This document shows, piece by piece, positions 25,926 to 34,967 of a stretch of DNA of 64,000 bases (positions are counted from its first letter, which is position 1; each line of letters opens with the position of its first letter). Source of the DNA: Carnobacterium_A antarcticum (GTDB taxonomy: Bacteria; Bacillota; Bacilli; Lactobacillales; Carnobacteriaceae); the NCBI RefSeq assembly GCF_042658365.1, contig NZ_JBHSQC010000011.1; one strand, given 5' to 3'. The translations under genes were made by a program, and so were the position numbers. Below the pieces are notes generated by a model that was not told where the DNA came from, ran no database searches, and was given only the letters and a program-made list of their open reading frames with translations.

Positions 25926-26027
25926 TTAACGTTTGAAAAGACCGTTTAATTTATCAAATAGTTTGCTGCTTGCTTTTAAATGGAGTTTGTAACTCTTTTG
26001 AAAAAGGAGTACCATAGTAAGTATCAT
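25926..26027 (-). pseudogene. possible C-terminal remnant or tiny minus-strand ORF
   Basis: A minus-strand frame of 33 codons ends LKASSKLFDKLNGLFKR-stop only 8 bases before the bidirectional terminator at 25885-25918, a spacing typical of a real gene end. The 5' side runs into the pepC ribosome site and has no ribosome site of its own. It may be the last codons of a gene otherwise lost, or chance. Confidence 0.25.
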
Positions 26028-26045
26028 TTTCTAGGAGGGATTTAT

Positions 26046-27383
26046 ATGACGATCAATAATGAATTATTAGCTAATTTTAAAAACCGCTTTGAAGGCAATC
26101 AAGAAAATCAGGCTATCAAAGGGGCAATTGCCAAAGTCGGTATCAATGACGCATCTTTGGATAATAATGTCTTGCGCAGGCATTCGTTTGTCTTTTCAGA
26201 CGAAACCAAACGCGGTAAAATCACTAACCAAGAAGCCAGTGGTCGATGCTGGATGTTTGCGGCCTTAAATACGGCACGCGTGGGCACAATGGAGAAATTA
26301 AATGTCGAAAGTTTTGAGTTTTCACAAAACTATACATTATTTTGGGATAAATTAGAAAAAGCTAATTATTTCTTAGACAGCATTTTAGACACCGTCAATG
26401 AAGCTCAAGATTCTAGATTGATTGCTCATTTGTTGACCGATCCGGTTCAAGACGGCGGACAATGGGATATGTTTTCCGGCATCTTAGAAAAATACGGAGC
26501 TGTACCGAAAGCAGTGATGCCAGAAACATTTCATTCTGCTCATACATCAGTATTAAACACTATTTTGACTTCTAAGTTGCGTGAATTTGCTAGTGTCTTA
26601 CGTGAAGGCCATCAAGCGGGGCAAACGACTGAGGAATTGGCAGCAAAAAAAGAAGACATGCTGTATTTTGTTTACAATGTTTTGGTAAAAGCTTTAGGAG
26701 AGGTGCCTGAGACCTTTACGTATGATTACCGCGACAAGGATGATCAGTACCACAGAATTTCAGATGTTACACCTCAAGAGTTTTTCTCATCTTATGTAGG
26801 CTGGGACTTGCCTAATCTTGTTAGCTTATTGAATGCACCAACGGCTGACAAACCTTATGGCAGAGCTTATACGGTGAAGTACTTAGGCACGGTTAAAGAA
26901 GCGCAACCGGTTCGCTACATTAATGTACCAATCGATGTTTTGAAAGAAGCAGCCGTTGCTTCCATTAAAAATGGCGAACCTGTTTGGTTTGGCTGTGATG
27001 TAGGCAAGTTGTTGGTTAAAGATGCGGGCATCATGGACGACAAAAGTTACGACTATGATCTGACCTTAGGAGAAGGGCTAAATCTGTCGAAAGCCCAACG
27101 ATTAGATTATGGCGATAGTCTGCTGACTCATGCGATGGTATTTGTCGGAGTGAATTTGGATGACGAAGGTAAGCCGTTGACTTGGAAAGTGGAAAACAGC
27201 TGGGGTGAGAAAGCCGGTAAAAAAGGCATTTACTCGATGAGTGATCAATGGTTTGAGGAATACACTTACCAAATCGCTGTTGATAAAAAATACATTCCTG
27301 AAAAATGGCTGAAGGCTTTAGACGAGCCGCTGATTGAATTAGAACCATGGGATCCAATGGGCGCTTTGGCTATGGTGAAATAA
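26046..27383 (+). CDS. pepC: aminopeptidase C (bleomycin hydrolase family, C1B)
   Basis: A 445-residue cysteine peptidase: catalytic cysteine in NQEASGRCWMFAALN, histidine in LTHAMVFVGV and asparagine in WKVENSWGEKAGKKG. Lactobacillales PepC is a cytoplasmic hexameric aminopeptidase that trims peptides from the N-terminus and supplies amino acids. ATG 26046 follows CTAGGAGGG; an upstream frame from 25980 adds residues not seen in the family. The C-terminus LEPWDPMGALAMVK fits the family, whose tail caps the active site. Monocistronic, with terminators on both sides. Confidence 0.93.
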   Translation: MTINNELLANFKNRFEGNQENQAIKGAIAKVGINDASLDNNVLRRHSFVFSDETKRGKITNQEASGRCWMFAALNTARVGTMEKLNVESFEFSQNYTLFWDKLEKANYFLDSILDTVNEAQDSRLIAHLLTDPVQDGGQWDMFSGILEKYGAVPKAVMPETFHSAHTSVLNTILTSKLREFASVLREGHQAGQTTEELAAKKEDMLYFVYNVLVKALGEVPETFTYDYRDKDDQYHRISDVTPQEFFSSYVGWDLPNLVSLLNAPTADKPYGRAYTVKYLGTVKEAQPVRYINVPIDVLKEAAVASIKNGEPVWFGCDVGKLLVKDAGIMDDKSYDYDLTLGEGLNLSKAQRLDYGDSLLTHAMVFVGVNLDDEGKPLTWKVENSWGEKAGKKGIYSMSDQWFEEYTYQIAVDKKYIPEKWLKALDEPLIELEPWDPMGALAMVK

Positions 27384-27405
27384 AGCATTTGTATATCAAC
27401 GTTTT

Positions 27406-27440
27406 AAAGAGAGAGGATTACATATTCTCTCTCTTTTTGT
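27406..27440 (+). terminator. terminator after pepC
   Basis: A 10-bp stem (AAAGAGAGAG with CTCTCTCTTT) and T5. Confidence 0.85.
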
Positions 27441-27704
27441 TCAAAAGGGGCACAAAAGGGACAGTTGGAATTCAAATAAATTTTAGTGTTTCAGACAAAA
27501 CGACATTTGGTTTACGGGTTACGTAAGTATTTATCTTTTTTTAAAATTGCTCTGTCCTTGACTGACAGAATCCATAATAACTCTAAAGGGAACACACCAT
27601 TTCGGAAATGATCAGAAGTTAGAGCAATGATTTTCTCTTTGTTTTATTGGTATAAGAAACTGTATACCATTCGATGTATTTAAATTTTATGCTATAATAC
27701 TTCC

Positions 27705-27806
27705 TTTCAAATAGATAAAAACTCTTTTTTTTATAGTATAAAGTCCTATAAAAAAATAGTTTTTTTATCGCACTCAAACTTTGGTCGAGGAGAGTGCATT
27801 TTTTTT
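27705..27806 (+). ncRNA. candidate small structured RNA
   Basis: An extended -10 element (TGCTATAAT; TATAAT at 27693-27698) predicts a start near 27705. The next 100 bases fold into a long A/U stem (left arm 27717-27736, right arm 27746-27764, with a small internal mismatch) and then a terminator: GCACTC (27770-27775) with GAGTGC (27792-27797) and eight T. No open frame or ribosome site lies inside. The -35 region is poor. The rest of 27384-27804 contains GGTATA-N8-TATACC at 27650-27669 and an 8-base inverted pair (27546-27553, 27621-27628), unexplained. Confidence 0.4.
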
Positions 27807-28398
27807 ATTGTGCAGAATTCATGTATGCATCTGTTATTTGTCCAGATTCTTCCATATAGATATCCATCAATTTACTTGCCCATTCTTCATAATCTTCGTA
27901 TTTCCCTGAACCTTTAGTAAAGTGAACTTCCGCCATCGCGCTGATGCCATCGTTTGAAATTTCAGCTAAATCTGAAATCTTATCATTAGATAATTCTGCT
28001 AAACCTTCTAATCCACCTTGATTGTTTGGATATTCCGCGTTGTATTCTTCAACTAATTTCGGAGCAGCTTCTTTTATTTTTTGAGTATATTCATCTAAAA
28101 TAGCTTGATATTGTTCTTCTGCACTTGTTTCAATCGGTTCTTCTTTCACTACTGGTTCTGCCTTTATTTCCTCTGTAGGTTCTGAATCTGAAGTCACTAC
28201 TGGTTCAGCTGATTCTTCACTTTTTGATGGCTCCACGGCAATGCTATCAGTTGGTTCTGCAGTTTCTTCTTCACTATTCAATGAGTAACCTACAACAACT
28301 ATTACTAACAACCAAAACCAAATCTTCTTATAGAAAGGCTTTTTCAATCTACCTTTAACCACATTACCATTTTCATCGTACAACTTTTTCTTTGCCAT
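27805..28398 (-). CDS. membrane-anchored extracellular protein of unknown function
   Basis: A 197-residue protein: basic cytoplasmic start (MAKKKLYDENGNVVKGRLKKPFYKK), one membrane helix (IWFWLLVIVVVGYSL), a long Glu/Pro/Ser/Thr-rich low-complexity linker (~45-105), and a C-terminal helical domain (AEEQYQAILDEYTQKIKEAA to the end) that faces outside. The N-terminal pattern is common to anchored surface proteins of Carnobacterium, Enterococcus and bacilli with unrelated outer domains. ATG 28398 follows GGAGGA. Function not recognised. The hairpin at 27770-27803 also terminates this gene. Confidence 0.7.
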   Translation of the reverse strand: MAKKKLYDENGNVVKGRLKKPFYKKIWFWLLVIVVVGYSLNSEEETAEPTDSIAVEPSKSEESAEPVVTSDSEPTEEIKAEPVVKEEPIETSAEEQYQAILDEYTQKIKEAAPKLVEEYNAEYPNNQGGLEGLAELSNDKISDLAEISNDGISAMAEVHFTKGSGKYEDYEEWASKLMDIYMEESGQITDAYMNSAQ

Positions 28399-28662
28399 TT
28401 TCCATTCCTCCAATTACCTTTTTCACATTAAATTCGATGCGTGATTTAATTATACCTCGCTATTTGTAATTAGATAGAATTATTTCAAAAGAATAGAACC
28501 TTAAACCCAAAGAGTGTCAAAAATATGACGAATAAAGAAATTGAAACAGAAAACTTTCATCGTTCTCTTTTGTATGTACTTTGTGCAAGGCAACGGTGGA
28601 AGTTTTTTTATCTTGAATGTGGTACATTAAAAGAAAGCTGAAGAATAAAGGAGTAGACATTA

Positions 28663-29481
28663 TTGATTAAATTGATTGCTATTGATATGGATGGAACATT
28701 GCTAAATGAATCTCATCTGATAACCAATAAAGTGAAAAAAGCCTTACATGAGGCTATTGAAGCTGGAATAAAGATTGTTTTGTGTACCGGACGGCCATTG
28801 AAAGCTATTTATCCTTATCTTGAAGAATTGGAGATGGCTCAAGAAGAAGATTACGTCATTTCATTAAATGGGGCATTGATCCAAAAGACGAATACACAAG
28901 AAATCGTGTACAAACAAACGTTATCCCACGAAGATTTAGTGAAAATAGAAAAATTGCGGAAGGACGTTGCTGAAATAAATTTTTCTTTTTTTGATGAGAC
29001 GCATTACTTTTATACTGGAGAACCAACCGAAGTATTGAAATATGATGCTCATTTGCTGGGAATGGAGTTGAACTCTATGCCCGTTCAAGAACTTCCAGAA
29101 GATCGGACCATTTATAAGTCAATGTTCGTTGGGGAAGAAGCTGTGTTGGATCATTTTGTGGAACATATTCCAGACTTTATTTCTGAAGAGTATTATCCGA
29201 TCAGAAGCCTTTCCTATGTCTTTGAAGTTTTGCCTAAACACGCTAACAAAGGAACGGCTTTGCTTGGATTAGCTGAAAAGCTGGGTTTTGACCACGAAGA
29301 AATCATGGCTATTGGAGATGGAGAAAACGATATCGACATGATCGAAGCTGCAGGCCACAGTGTCGCGATGGGAAATGCTACAGCAACCATCAAAAAAGCG
29401 GCTAAGTACGAAACAAAGTCAAATGAAGAAGATGGAGTTGCCCATGCTATTTACAAATGGGCATTAAACCAAAACGCATAA
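28663..29481 (+). CDS. Cof-type HAD-IIB phosphatase
   Basis: A 272-residue HAD hydrolase: motif I DMDGTLL, motif II CTGRP, motif III lysine in KHANKGTALLGL, motif IV GDGENDIDMIEAAG. The IIB cap between motifs II and III fits the Cof/YidA group of sugar-phosphate and FMN phosphatases. The start appears to be a TTG at 28663, 9 bases after AAGGAG; no ATG is suitably placed (the next in frame is inside motif I). The 264 bases before it contain no other gene. Confidence 0.85.
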   Translation: MIKLIAIDMDGTLLNESHLITNKVKKALHEAIEAGIKIVLCTGRPLKAIYPYLEELEMAQEEDYVISLNGALIQKTNTQEIVYKQTLSHEDLVKIEKLRKDVAEINFSFFDETHYFYTGEPTEVLKYDAHLLGMELNSMPVQELPEDRTIYKSMFVGEEAVLDHFVEHIPDFISEEYYPIRSLSYVFEVLPKHANKGTALLGLAEKLGFDHEEIMAIGDGENDIDMIEAAGHSVAMGNATATIKKAAKYETKSNEEDGVAHAIYKWALNQNA

Positions 29482-29583
29482 AGTCGAATAAACTTGAAGG
29501 AACCTCCTCTTATCGGTATAATAAGCAAACTAAATGAACGCTTTGTTCAAAAAACGTTAGCGAACAAAAAGGTTGTGAAAAAA

Positions 29584-30225
29584 ATGGAATCAAAAGAACG
29601 CTATTGGGGAAACAGTCGATTTTTTTCGTGGGCTTTTGTAGTTATATGGATGGGACTGATTTTTTATTTGTCTCACCAAGTTGCGGATCAATCGCGAACA
29701 TTGAGCGATGAAACCTTGTATATTATGATACCAACGATAAAAATCTTTCAAGGTTTATTTTTCTTAGTTTTAGCAGTTTGGGGAGGAAGCAAACTAAAAA
29801 AACAAGGCATAACAATTGGCATGAAAGAAATAATCGCCATCGGGGCAGTAATTTGCCTGCTTTACATTTTGTCCGTTGAAATGCGTGATGCAGTTGTGCC
29901 GCCCGATTTGCCAAATGCGATTAGAAAGCACGCTCATTTTTTTATTTACTTGGTTTTAGGCATTTTAGTGAAAAATGCATTGAACAACAGCGGGATAGCA
30001 GGCATCAAGGGAATTGGACTCAGCTTACTGATTTGTGCACTTTATGCGGTTTCCGATGAGTTCCATCAGGTGTTTGTTCCAGGCAGAGGCGGTCGATTAA
30101 GCGATGTCTTCATCGATAGCAGTGGCGCTGGAATAGGGCTGATCGCTTCTGTACTGTTTAACAAAATAAGAAGGAAGCGAACCGCGAGCCTTGTCAGTAA
30201 CGATTCTAGAAATAGGAAAGATTAA
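29584..30225 (+). CDS. VanZ-family membrane protein
   Basis: A 213-residue protein with about five hydrophobic segments and the VanZ-like signatures IFYLSHQ near the start, RKHAHFFIYLVLG in the middle and SDEFHQVFVPGRGGRLSDVFIDSSGA near the end. VanZ homologues confer modest teicoplanin or lipoglycopeptide tolerance; the biochemical role is unsettled. ATG 29584 gives the usual length; an upstream TTG frame from 29494 has no family support. It follows the HAD gene by about 100 bases and may share its promoter. Confidence 0.82.
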   Translation: MESKERYWGNSRFFSWAFVVIWMGLIFYLSHQVADQSRTLSDETLYIMIPTIKIFQGLFFLVLAVWGGSKLKKQGITIGMKEIIAIGAVICLLYILSVEMRDAVVPPDLPNAIRKHAHFFIYLVLGILVKNALNNSGIAGIKGIGLSLLICALYAVSDEFHQVFVPGRGGRLSDVFIDSSGAGIGLIASVLFNKIRRKRTASLVSNDSRNRKD

Positions 30226-30230
30226 ATGAG

Positions 30231-30273
30231 AGCTAAGGAAAAGTTGGGGAAACCCGTTCCTTAGCTTATTTTT
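30231..30273 (+). terminator. terminator after the VanZ gene
   Basis: A perfect 10-bp stem AGCTAAGGAA with TTCCTTAGCT, with an inner GGG/CCC pair, then T-rich. Confidence 0.85.
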
Positions 30274-30404
30274 GCTTTAACTTTATTAAGATACAGATGA
30301 AATTTTAATTAGCTTTCGGTTAGGGATGTTCTTGAAAACGTTGATAAAATAAGAGGTCGGCGCTTCCTGATCTTCACAATAGAATTAAAAGAACAAAAAT
30401 TTGC

Positions 30405-30433
30405 TTGACATTTAATCGCTTTTAATAGATAAT
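30405..30433 (+). promoter_or_regulatory. promoter of the EIIC-ldhD unit
   Basis: TTGACA at 30405, a 17-base spacer and GATAAT at 30428-30433 form a near-ideal sigma-A promoter. The leader to the first gene is about 170 bases. A weaker cre-like word (TGAAAACGTTGATA, 30333-30346) lies upstream. Confidence 0.7.
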
Positions 30434-30443
30434 AAAAGCAAGT

Positions 30444-30461
30444 TAGTGAATGTGTGCACAA
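30444..30461. promoter_or_regulatory. candidate Rex operator
   Basis: TAGTGAATGTGTGCACAA matches the Rex consensus TTGTGAA-N4-TTCACAA at 12 of 14 fixed bases. It overlaps the predicted transcription start, where a repressor would block initiation. Rex is the NADH/NAD-sensing repressor of fermentation genes. Confidence 0.55.
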
Positions 30462-30612
30462 TGATTCGCGACGAATAATTATTAGAAAAGGATTTGGTTG
30501 CCAATCTTATATAGTCAGTAAATAAGTTTTCATATAGTTTACACAGGTTTAATGTTATTATATCTTATTTTTTTACTTTGTCTTGTGAATTATATAACTA
30601 GGGGGAGACATC

Positions 30613-31674
30613 ATGTCAGAACAAGAAACAAAATTATCAGCTAAAATATTTTTTAACCGCGTTTTAGCAGGAACAGCAACAGGTATCGTAGTTGGACTGA
30701 TTCCAAATGCAATTTTGGGAGAACTATTTAAATATTTCGGTACAAAAATGGATGTCTTTATTTCTTTATTGCATGTAGTTCAAGGTTTTCAATATTCCGT
30801 TCCTATTATTGTAGGGGTATTGATTGCTATGCAATTCAAGTTAAACCCGATGCAAACGATCATTGTTGGAGCTGCAGCACTTGTTGGATCAGGTGCGTAT
30901 GTGATTACTGATGGAGCATTCATGCTGGTCGGAATCGGCGACTTGATCAACACAATGATAACCGCTTCGTTAGCAGTTATCCTTGTTAGAGCTATTGGAA
31001 ATAAACTAGGTTCGATGACCATCTTGCTGCTTCCGATCATTGCCGGAGCTGGCGCAGGGGCAGTAGGTTCATTTACATTGCCTTATGTAAAAATGATCAC
31101 GTCTACTATAGGAACTTTGATCAATAGTTTCACTGAGTTGCAACCGATTTTAATGAGCGTCTTAATTGCAGTCTCATTCTCTATTCTTATTATCTCTCCG
31201 ATATCAACCGTTGCGATTGCTACAGCTATTGGCTTGTCTGGATTAGCTTCTGGTGCAGCGAATATCGGGATTTGTGCAGCAGCTGCGACTTTAGTCATTG
31301 GTTCGATGAAAGTCAATAGCCTAGGGGTTACTTCTTCAGTCGGTTTAGGTGCAATGAAGATGATGATGCCAAACTTGATCAAACACCCAATCATTTGTTT
31401 GCCGATTGCATTTAGTGCTGTCATTAGTGCGGTGTTTGCTGCTCTATTCAATATACAAGGTACTCCTTTCTCAGCAGGTTTCGGCTTCTCAGGATTAGTC
31501 GGACCTATCAACGCAGTTAAGTTTATGGAGGGCAGTGTAGGTACCAATATCAGTATAGCTGTCTTGGTGTTTTTCGTTATCCCATTTGCCAGTGCTTTTA
31601 TCGGTGATTTAGTTTTTGGCAAAGTATTGAAAATATACGATAAAGATATCTTTAAGTTTTTCACTGCACAATAA
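30613..31674 (+). CDS. PfoR-like PTS EIIC-type membrane protein (EIIC_2 family)
   Basis: A 353-residue polytopic membrane protein rich in small residues (GAGAGAVGSF, GLASGAANIGICAAAATLVIGSMKVNSLGV), matching the EIIC_2 family that includes Clostridium PfoR. It has no EIIA or EIIB domain and none lies nearby. Members often neighbour a lactate dehydrogenase gene in Firmicutes, as here (62 bases before ldhD). The substrate is unknown; the pairing and the Rex-like site suggest transport of a carboxylate such as lactate or pyruvate rather than a phosphorylated sugar. Ribosome site AGGGGGAG. Confidence 0.78.
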   Translation: MSEQETKLSAKIFFNRVLAGTATGIVVGLIPNAILGELFKYFGTKMDVFISLLHVVQGFQYSVPIIVGVLIAMQFKLNPMQTIIVGAAALVGSGAYVITDGAFMLVGIGDLINTMITASLAVILVRAIGNKLGSMTILLLPIIAGAGAGAVGSFTLPYVKMITSTIGTLINSFTELQPILMSVLIAVSFSILIISPISTVAIATAIGLSGLASGAANIGICAAAATLVIGSMKVNSLGVTSSVGLGAMKMMMPNLIKHPIICLPIAFSAVISAVFAALFNIQGTPFSAGFGFSGLVGPINAVKFMEGSVGTNISIAVLVFFVIPFASAFIGDLVFGKVLKIYDKDIFKFFTAQ

Positions 31675-31736
31675 ACAGCTAAGTATATACACTAAAAAAA
31701 ACAGTTATTAAAAATTAGTTGATGGAGGTAATATAA

Positions 31737-32729
31737 ATGAATTTAATTATGTTTGGAACACGTGAAGATGAGAAAGATGCAGCGATGGTATGGAGTAAAA
31801 AAACAGGTATCAACGTTGAAACAACAACGGAGATTCTTACGATGGATACACTGGGTAAAGTAAAAGGCAACGACGGCGTTTTGATCCAGCAAACAGGAAA
31901 ATTAGATGAAGCTTTATATCCTGCCTTAGCTGAGATGGGTATCAAACAGTTGGCTACTCGTTCTGCTGGTTACGATATGTTTGATTTGAAAGCGGCAAAG
32001 GAAAACGGATTAGCAATCACAAACGTACCTGCTTATTCGCCTAATGCTATTGCAGAGTTTGCCGTTACAGCTTCATTAAACATGATTCGTCATATGGACT
32101 TAATCAAAAAAAATGTAGAAAACCACAACTTCAGTTGGAACAAAGGCATCTTAAGCAGAGAAGTGCGTTCAATGAAAATAGGGATCGTAGGAACAGGTCG
32201 TATTGGGCGCATTACAGGCGAGTTATTTGCTGGTTTCGGTGCTGAAATCATCGGCTTTGATTTGTACCCAAATGATGAAGCGCGTAAGTTTCTTACCTAT
32301 AAAGATACACTTGAAGAATTAGTAAAAGAAGCGGACTTGGTTTCAATTCATATGCCTGCAACTGAAGACAACTACCACTTATTTAACAAAGAGTTATTGG
32401 CTCAAATGAAAGACGGTGCTTATTTGGTCAATACAGCAAGAGGAACGATCGTGGATACAGAAGACTTGCTTGAAGCACTAGAAAACAGAAAACTAGCGGG
32501 CGCAGTTTTAGATACCTATGAATATGAGCACCCATTTGTCAACAAAGATTTGAAAGGCGCCGCAATTGACGATGATATTTTCAATGCATTGATGGCGAGA
32601 GATGATATTTTCTACACTCCTCATATTGCGTTCTATACAGAAACAGCAGTTGAGAACCTAGTAGAAGGATCGTTGGATGCGACTCGTGATATCATAACTA
32701 GCGGCAAGAGCGATTTTGAAGTAAAATAA
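31737..32729 (+). CDS. ldhD: D-lactate dehydrogenase (D-2-hydroxyacid dehydrogenase family)
   Basis: A 330-residue NAD enzyme: nucleotide-binding GTGRIGRITGELFAGFG followed by an acidic FD, the active-site arginine in NTARGTIVDTEDL, glutamate in TYEYEHPF and histidine in TPHIAFYTE. The length and the YEYE motif fit fermentative D-LDH (pyruvate to D-lactate with NADH). GGAGG ribosome site. It lies in one unit with the EIIC-like gene. Its 3' end is 42 bases before the assembly gap. Confidence 0.88.
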   Translation: MNLIMFGTREDEKDAAMVWSKKTGINVETTTEILTMDTLGKVKGNDGVLIQQTGKLDEALYPALAEMGIKQLATRSAGYDMFDLKAAKENGLAITNVPAYSPNAIAEFAVTASLNMIRHMDLIKKNVENHNFSWNKGILSREVRSMKIGIVGTGRIGRITGELFAGFGAEIIGFDLYPNDEARKFLTYKDTLEELVKEADLVSIHMPATEDNYHLFNKELLAQMKDGAYLVNTARGTIVDTEDLLEALENRKLAGAVLDTYEYEHPFVNKDLKGAAIDDDIFNALMARDDIFYTPHIAFYTETAVENLVEGSLDATRDIITSGKSDFEVK

Positions 32730-32771
32730 TTCGCTGAAATCAATTAAAAGCAGAAGGCTGAACAGTTATTG

Positions 32772-32848
32772 NNNNNNNNNNNNNNNNNNNNNNNNNNNNN
32801 NNNNNNNNNNNNNNNNNNNNNNNNNNNNNNNNNNNNNNNNNNNNNNNN
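32772..32848. other. assembly gap (77 N)
   Basis: Undetermined bases. Left flank ends AACAGTTATTG, right flank starts CAGCTGTTTTT, so the gap may hide the ldhD terminator. The rest of 32730-33101 has no gene; TTGTTA/TAACAA (33062-33067, 33078-33083) lies just before the next operon. Confidence 0.95.
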
Positions 32849-33101
32849 CAGCTGTTTTTATGTAAAAATCTATGGAAAAGCTAAAATGATCTCTTTTCCA
32901 AAAAATAACAATGGATAATTTTTAAAAAATACGATAAGATATTGTCAGAATCAGAAAAAGCAAGCGATTTTTCTCAGGATGCTTAGATGGAATGGATAAA
33001 AAATGGGAAGGCGGATGAGGTACAGTACAATAATATAAAGACCTAATAAATACGGAGACTCTTGTTAATAATTGAACTAACAATAAGTGAGGAGCAAAAA
33101 G

Positions 33102-34247
33102 ATGAAAAAGAAAATTTGGATTGGGTTAGGTATTGTAGTCGTTTTACTACTAGGAGGCTTTGGAGCGAGAGCACTGTTTTTTTCACCTGAAGAAGTCGCG
33201 GAAGAAGGACTTGAAGATCCTTACGGGATTGAGTATTTTACAGTTCCCAGTATGGAACAGATATTTGTTAATGGGACAGTAAATCCTGAGCAGTCGCAAG
33301 AGTTTCGTAAAGAAGAAGGCCTTGGAACGATAGGAGAACTGAAAGTTGAAAATGGTGCTGCTATCGAAGAAGGAACGCTTTTATATACATATGAAAATAC
33401 AGAAGTAGCCACACAAATCAATGATTTAGAGAATCAAGTGGCACGAATGGAAACACAACGTTCTAATGCTGTGTACAAACGTGATTTAGCGATTCAAAAT
33501 TGGAATAAAATGCCGGAAGAAGAACGCACACAAACATTAGAAGAAGTGAAAATCGATACGAGTACATCAGATTTAGATGCAGAGATCACAGAATTGTACA
33601 ACAATATTGAATCCTTAAAAGAACAACGGTACAAAGATATCGTGGCGCCTTTTAGCGGGAAAGTGTACATTCCTGAAGACAAAAATGCAGAAACACCTAT
33701 TTTAAAACTGATTTCAGATCGTTTCTATGTAGTTGGGACCGTTAATGAAAAAGATGTTGGGAAATTAGCTCCTGATCAAATCGCAGATATCAAAGTGATT
33801 TCAAATAACCATGCAGTGACTGGAAAAGTTACATTTATTGACCACAACCCCACGGAAGATACAGGAGATGGTATGGGAAGCTACGGAGGACAAGAAACAA
33901 CAATGTCCAATTATCCTGTAAAACTGTCTTTGGATTCATTAGAAGGCATCCGTAATGGATACCATGTCCAAGCTATCGTAAGCAGCGGCGAAAGTACCGT
34001 CAATGTTCCGACCATTGCTATCCATCAAGAAGACGATCAAGCGTATGTCTTAGTTAATGACTTCGGCACAGTGGTCAGACGAGTGGTTCAACTAGGCGAA
34101 GCAGAAGGCGAGAATACCATTGTTACCAGCGGTTTAGAAGCCGAAGATCAAATTATTGTTTCTTCTAAAGTGGATATTGAAGAAGGTCAATTGCTATCTG
34201 AATCATCAGAACAAGAATTTGTTGATCCAATCGATAGCGAAGAATAG
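33102..34247 (+). CDS. MacA-like efflux adaptor (HlyD/RND periplasmic adaptor family)
   Basis: A 381-residue protein with one N-terminal membrane helix (WIGLGIVVVLLLGG), then a split lipoyl-type domain, a short coiled coil (NDLENQVARMETQRSN and ITELYNNIESLKEQR), and a beta-barrel (VVGTVNEKDVGKLAPDQIADI). In Gram-positives such adaptors sit on the outer face of MacB-like ABC exporters. ATG 33102 follows TGAGGAG; the GTG at 33087 is within it. It leads a three-gene operon with ATPase and permease. Confidence 0.85.
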   Translation: MKKKIWIGLGIVVVLLLGGFGARALFFSPEEVAEEGLEDPYGIEYFTVPSMEQIFVNGTVNPEQSQEFRKEEGLGTIGELKVENGAAIEEGTLLYTYENTEVATQINDLENQVARMETQRSNAVYKRDLAIQNWNKMPEEERTQTLEEVKIDTSTSDLDAEITELYNNIESLKEQRYKDIVAPFSGKVYIPEDKNAETPILKLISDRFYVVGTVNEKDVGKLAPDQIADIKVISNNHAVTGKVTFIDHNPTEDTGDGMGSYGGQETTMSNYPVKLSLDSLEGIRNGYHVQAIVSSGESTVNVPTIAIHQEDDQAYVLVNDFGTVVRRVVQLGEAEGENTIVTSGLEAEDQIIVSSKVDIEEGQLLSESSEQEFVDPIDSEE

Positions 34248-34259
34248 GAGGTGGAATAA

Positions 34260-34967
34260 ATGAACCCAATAGAGAAACCTCAACCATTGATTGTATTAAA
34301 AGGAATCCATAAAACCTTTAAACGTGGCAAGCAAGAATCCCATATTTTAAAAGGATTGGATTTAACCATCAATGAAGGCGACTTCGTGATGATCATGGGG
34401 AAATCCGGCAGCGGGAAAACAACTTTGATGAACATTATCGGTTTTTTAGACCGTATCACCGATGGAACGTATTTGTTCCGCGGAGAAGATGTAGCCTTAT
34501 TGAATGAAAATAAAAAATCTGAATACCGCAATGCTTTTTTTGGATTCGTTTTTCAACAGTTTTTTTTAATCGAGTCATTGAATGTCCAACAAAATGTGGA
34601 ACTGCCAATGGTTTATAAAGGTGTAAACAGCGCAAAAGAGAAAAAAGGAAAAGCGAAACAATTTCTAGAATTAGTAGGAATTGGCGAAAAACTGAAAGTG
34701 AAAACAACTGAATTGTCTGGCGGACAGCAGCAACGAGTGGCAATTGCGCGGGCGCTGATCAATGATCCTTTGTTGATCATGGCCGATGAGCCGACGGGTG
34801 CACTAGACAGTGAAACGGGACAAAGCATCATGGAAACGTTAAGCCAGTTGAACCAAGAAGGCAAGACAATTGTGATGGTTACGCATGATGAAGATTTGAC
34901 GACTTATGCTTCGCGTGTTATTCGCATGAAAGACGGTTCTTTTGAAGAAGAGGTGATCAACGTATGA
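34260..34967 (+). CDS. MacB-type ABC transporter ATPase
   Basis: A 235-residue ATPase of the MacB/LolD family: Walker A GKSGSGKTT, Q-loop FVFQQFFLIE, signature LSGGQQQR, Walker B LIMADEPTGALD, H-loop VMVTHDEDL. AGGAGG ribosome site. The stop overlaps the permease start by four bases (ATGA). Cargo is unknown: antibiotics, peptides or lipids are typical of the family. Confidence 0.9.
   Translation: MNPIEKPQPLIVLKGIHKTFKRGKQESHILKGLDLTINEGDFVMIMGKSGSGKTTLMNIIGFLDRITDGTYLFRGEDVALLNENKKSEYRNAFFGFVFQQFFLIESLNVQQNVELPMVYKGVNSAKEKKGKAKQFLELVGIGEKLKVKTTELSGGQQQRVAIARALINDPLLIMADEPTGALDSETGQSIMETLSQLNQEGKTIVMVTHDEDLTTYASRVIRMKDGSFEEEVINV

Noticed and set aside
27546..27628. Possible small inverted-repeat element (MITE) bounded by ATTGCTCT and AGAGCAAT
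   Set aside because: Only 8-base arms, no target-site duplication visible and no second copy seen in the window.
31083..31664. A 193-codon minus-strand open frame opposite the EIIC-like gene
   Set aside because: Antisense to a conserved membrane protein gene; its composition mirrors the hydrophobic codons of the plus strand.
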